In this document: in pieces, positions 63,691 to 64,000 of the stretch
Layout: each line of letters starts with the position of its first letter
How positions within the stretch are numbered: position 1 is the stretch's first letter
Assembly: GCA_963970005.1 (NCBI GenBank)
Contig: CAXAMN010027428.1
Coordinates: forward strand, 414,098 to 478,097
Origin: Durusdinium trenchii
Lineage: Eukaryota > Sar > Dinophyceae > Suessiales > Symbiodiniaceae
Direction of reading: 5' to 3'
DNA length: 64,000 bases
Position numbers and translations under genes: made by a program
Notes under the pieces: generated by a model
The model's database searches: none
Told to the model about the DNA's origin: nothing
What the model saw: the letters and a program-made list of their open reading frames with translations, nothing else

Positions 63691-64000
63691 GTTGAAGAAA
63701 AACATAGAGGAGATTCAGAAGTTCCTCCATTCCCAGCAGGGCAAGCCCAGGTTCAACGAGATGAGGGCTGCCCAGGCGAAGCAGCTGTGTAGGAGCATTT
63801 CCGAAAGTGGCCTGACATGGAGCGGCCTCACAGAGGTCAGTGAATTGTTATGCTCGTCTGCGGTGTGGACACCGGAGCAGGTGGCGTCATTCCAGGACGC
63901 GGTGAGCACACTTGCCATTGAAGAACCCACACAGCCAGGTTTGCGCCGAAGCAGACCGCCTCAGACCTGCAAGCACTTTGCGCCGTTTCTCACAACAGAA
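63691..64000 (+). CDS. Gene H: open exon running off the right edge
   Basis: After CAGGAG at 63690 a frame stays open to the last base (103 codons) without needing a start codon: LKKNIEEIQKFLHSQQGKPR, FNEMRAAQAKQLCRSISESG, SELLCSSAVWTPEQVASFQD and RRSRPPQTCKHFAPFLTTE. It is strongly protein-like and helical. The ending resembles the N-terminal region of a multicopy dinoflagellate family from memory; this is weakly held. Confidence 0.6.

Overview
The window reads as nuclear DNA of a dinoflagellate, most like a symbiodiniacean. Genes are cut into many short exons with small introns. Splice donors are a mixture of GT, GC and GA, acceptors are nearly always AG followed by G, simple repeats are frequent, and one 10-base N block marks a scaffold gap. 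I saw no rRNA, tRNA, CRISPR array or prokaryotic signal.

Region 1 (about 0.3-43.6 kb, + strand) carries one very large gene for a dynein-like AAA+ protein of the RNF213 (mysterin) family. I followed it exon by exon in the order expected for RNF213: linker and stalk, AAA2 with a P-loop, AAA3 with Walker A and B, then AAA4 with Walker A, Walker B and sensor 1. Catalytic residues in AAA3 and AAA4 look intact. The start lies near or left of the window edge. The C-terminal E3 half was not found to the right, so the gene is either cut short near 43.6 kb or continues beyond a very long intron.

Region 2 (11.7-25.5 kb, - strand) sits inside one intron of that gene, between exons at 10.4 and 26.3 kb. 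It holds two antisense multi-exon genes, M1 and M2. They look like members of a multicopy dinoflagellate protein family of unknown, possibly mobile-element, origin. A further fragment (M3) lies at 45.2-45.6 kb. M2 carries a one-base frameshift at a homopolymer.

Region 3 (43.6-48.3 kb) is AT-richer, repeat-rich and poor in convincing genes. It contains a tandem array, a perfect 34-bp palindrome and duplicated blocks.

Region 4 (48.3-64 kb, + strand) is a one-way row of small genes, A to G, plus the first part of H at the right edge. None has a product I recognise. Between these genes, and in none of the introns I could define, lies a family of at least twenty short stem-loops with a GGAGT-CTCC core. 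Several have a second outer stem whose two arms change together between copies. This intergenic stem-loop family, together with a phased set of six GTGGATCCAC palindromes at 59.2 kb and an ATGA-overlapping ORF pair at 52.75 kb, is the most novel material here.
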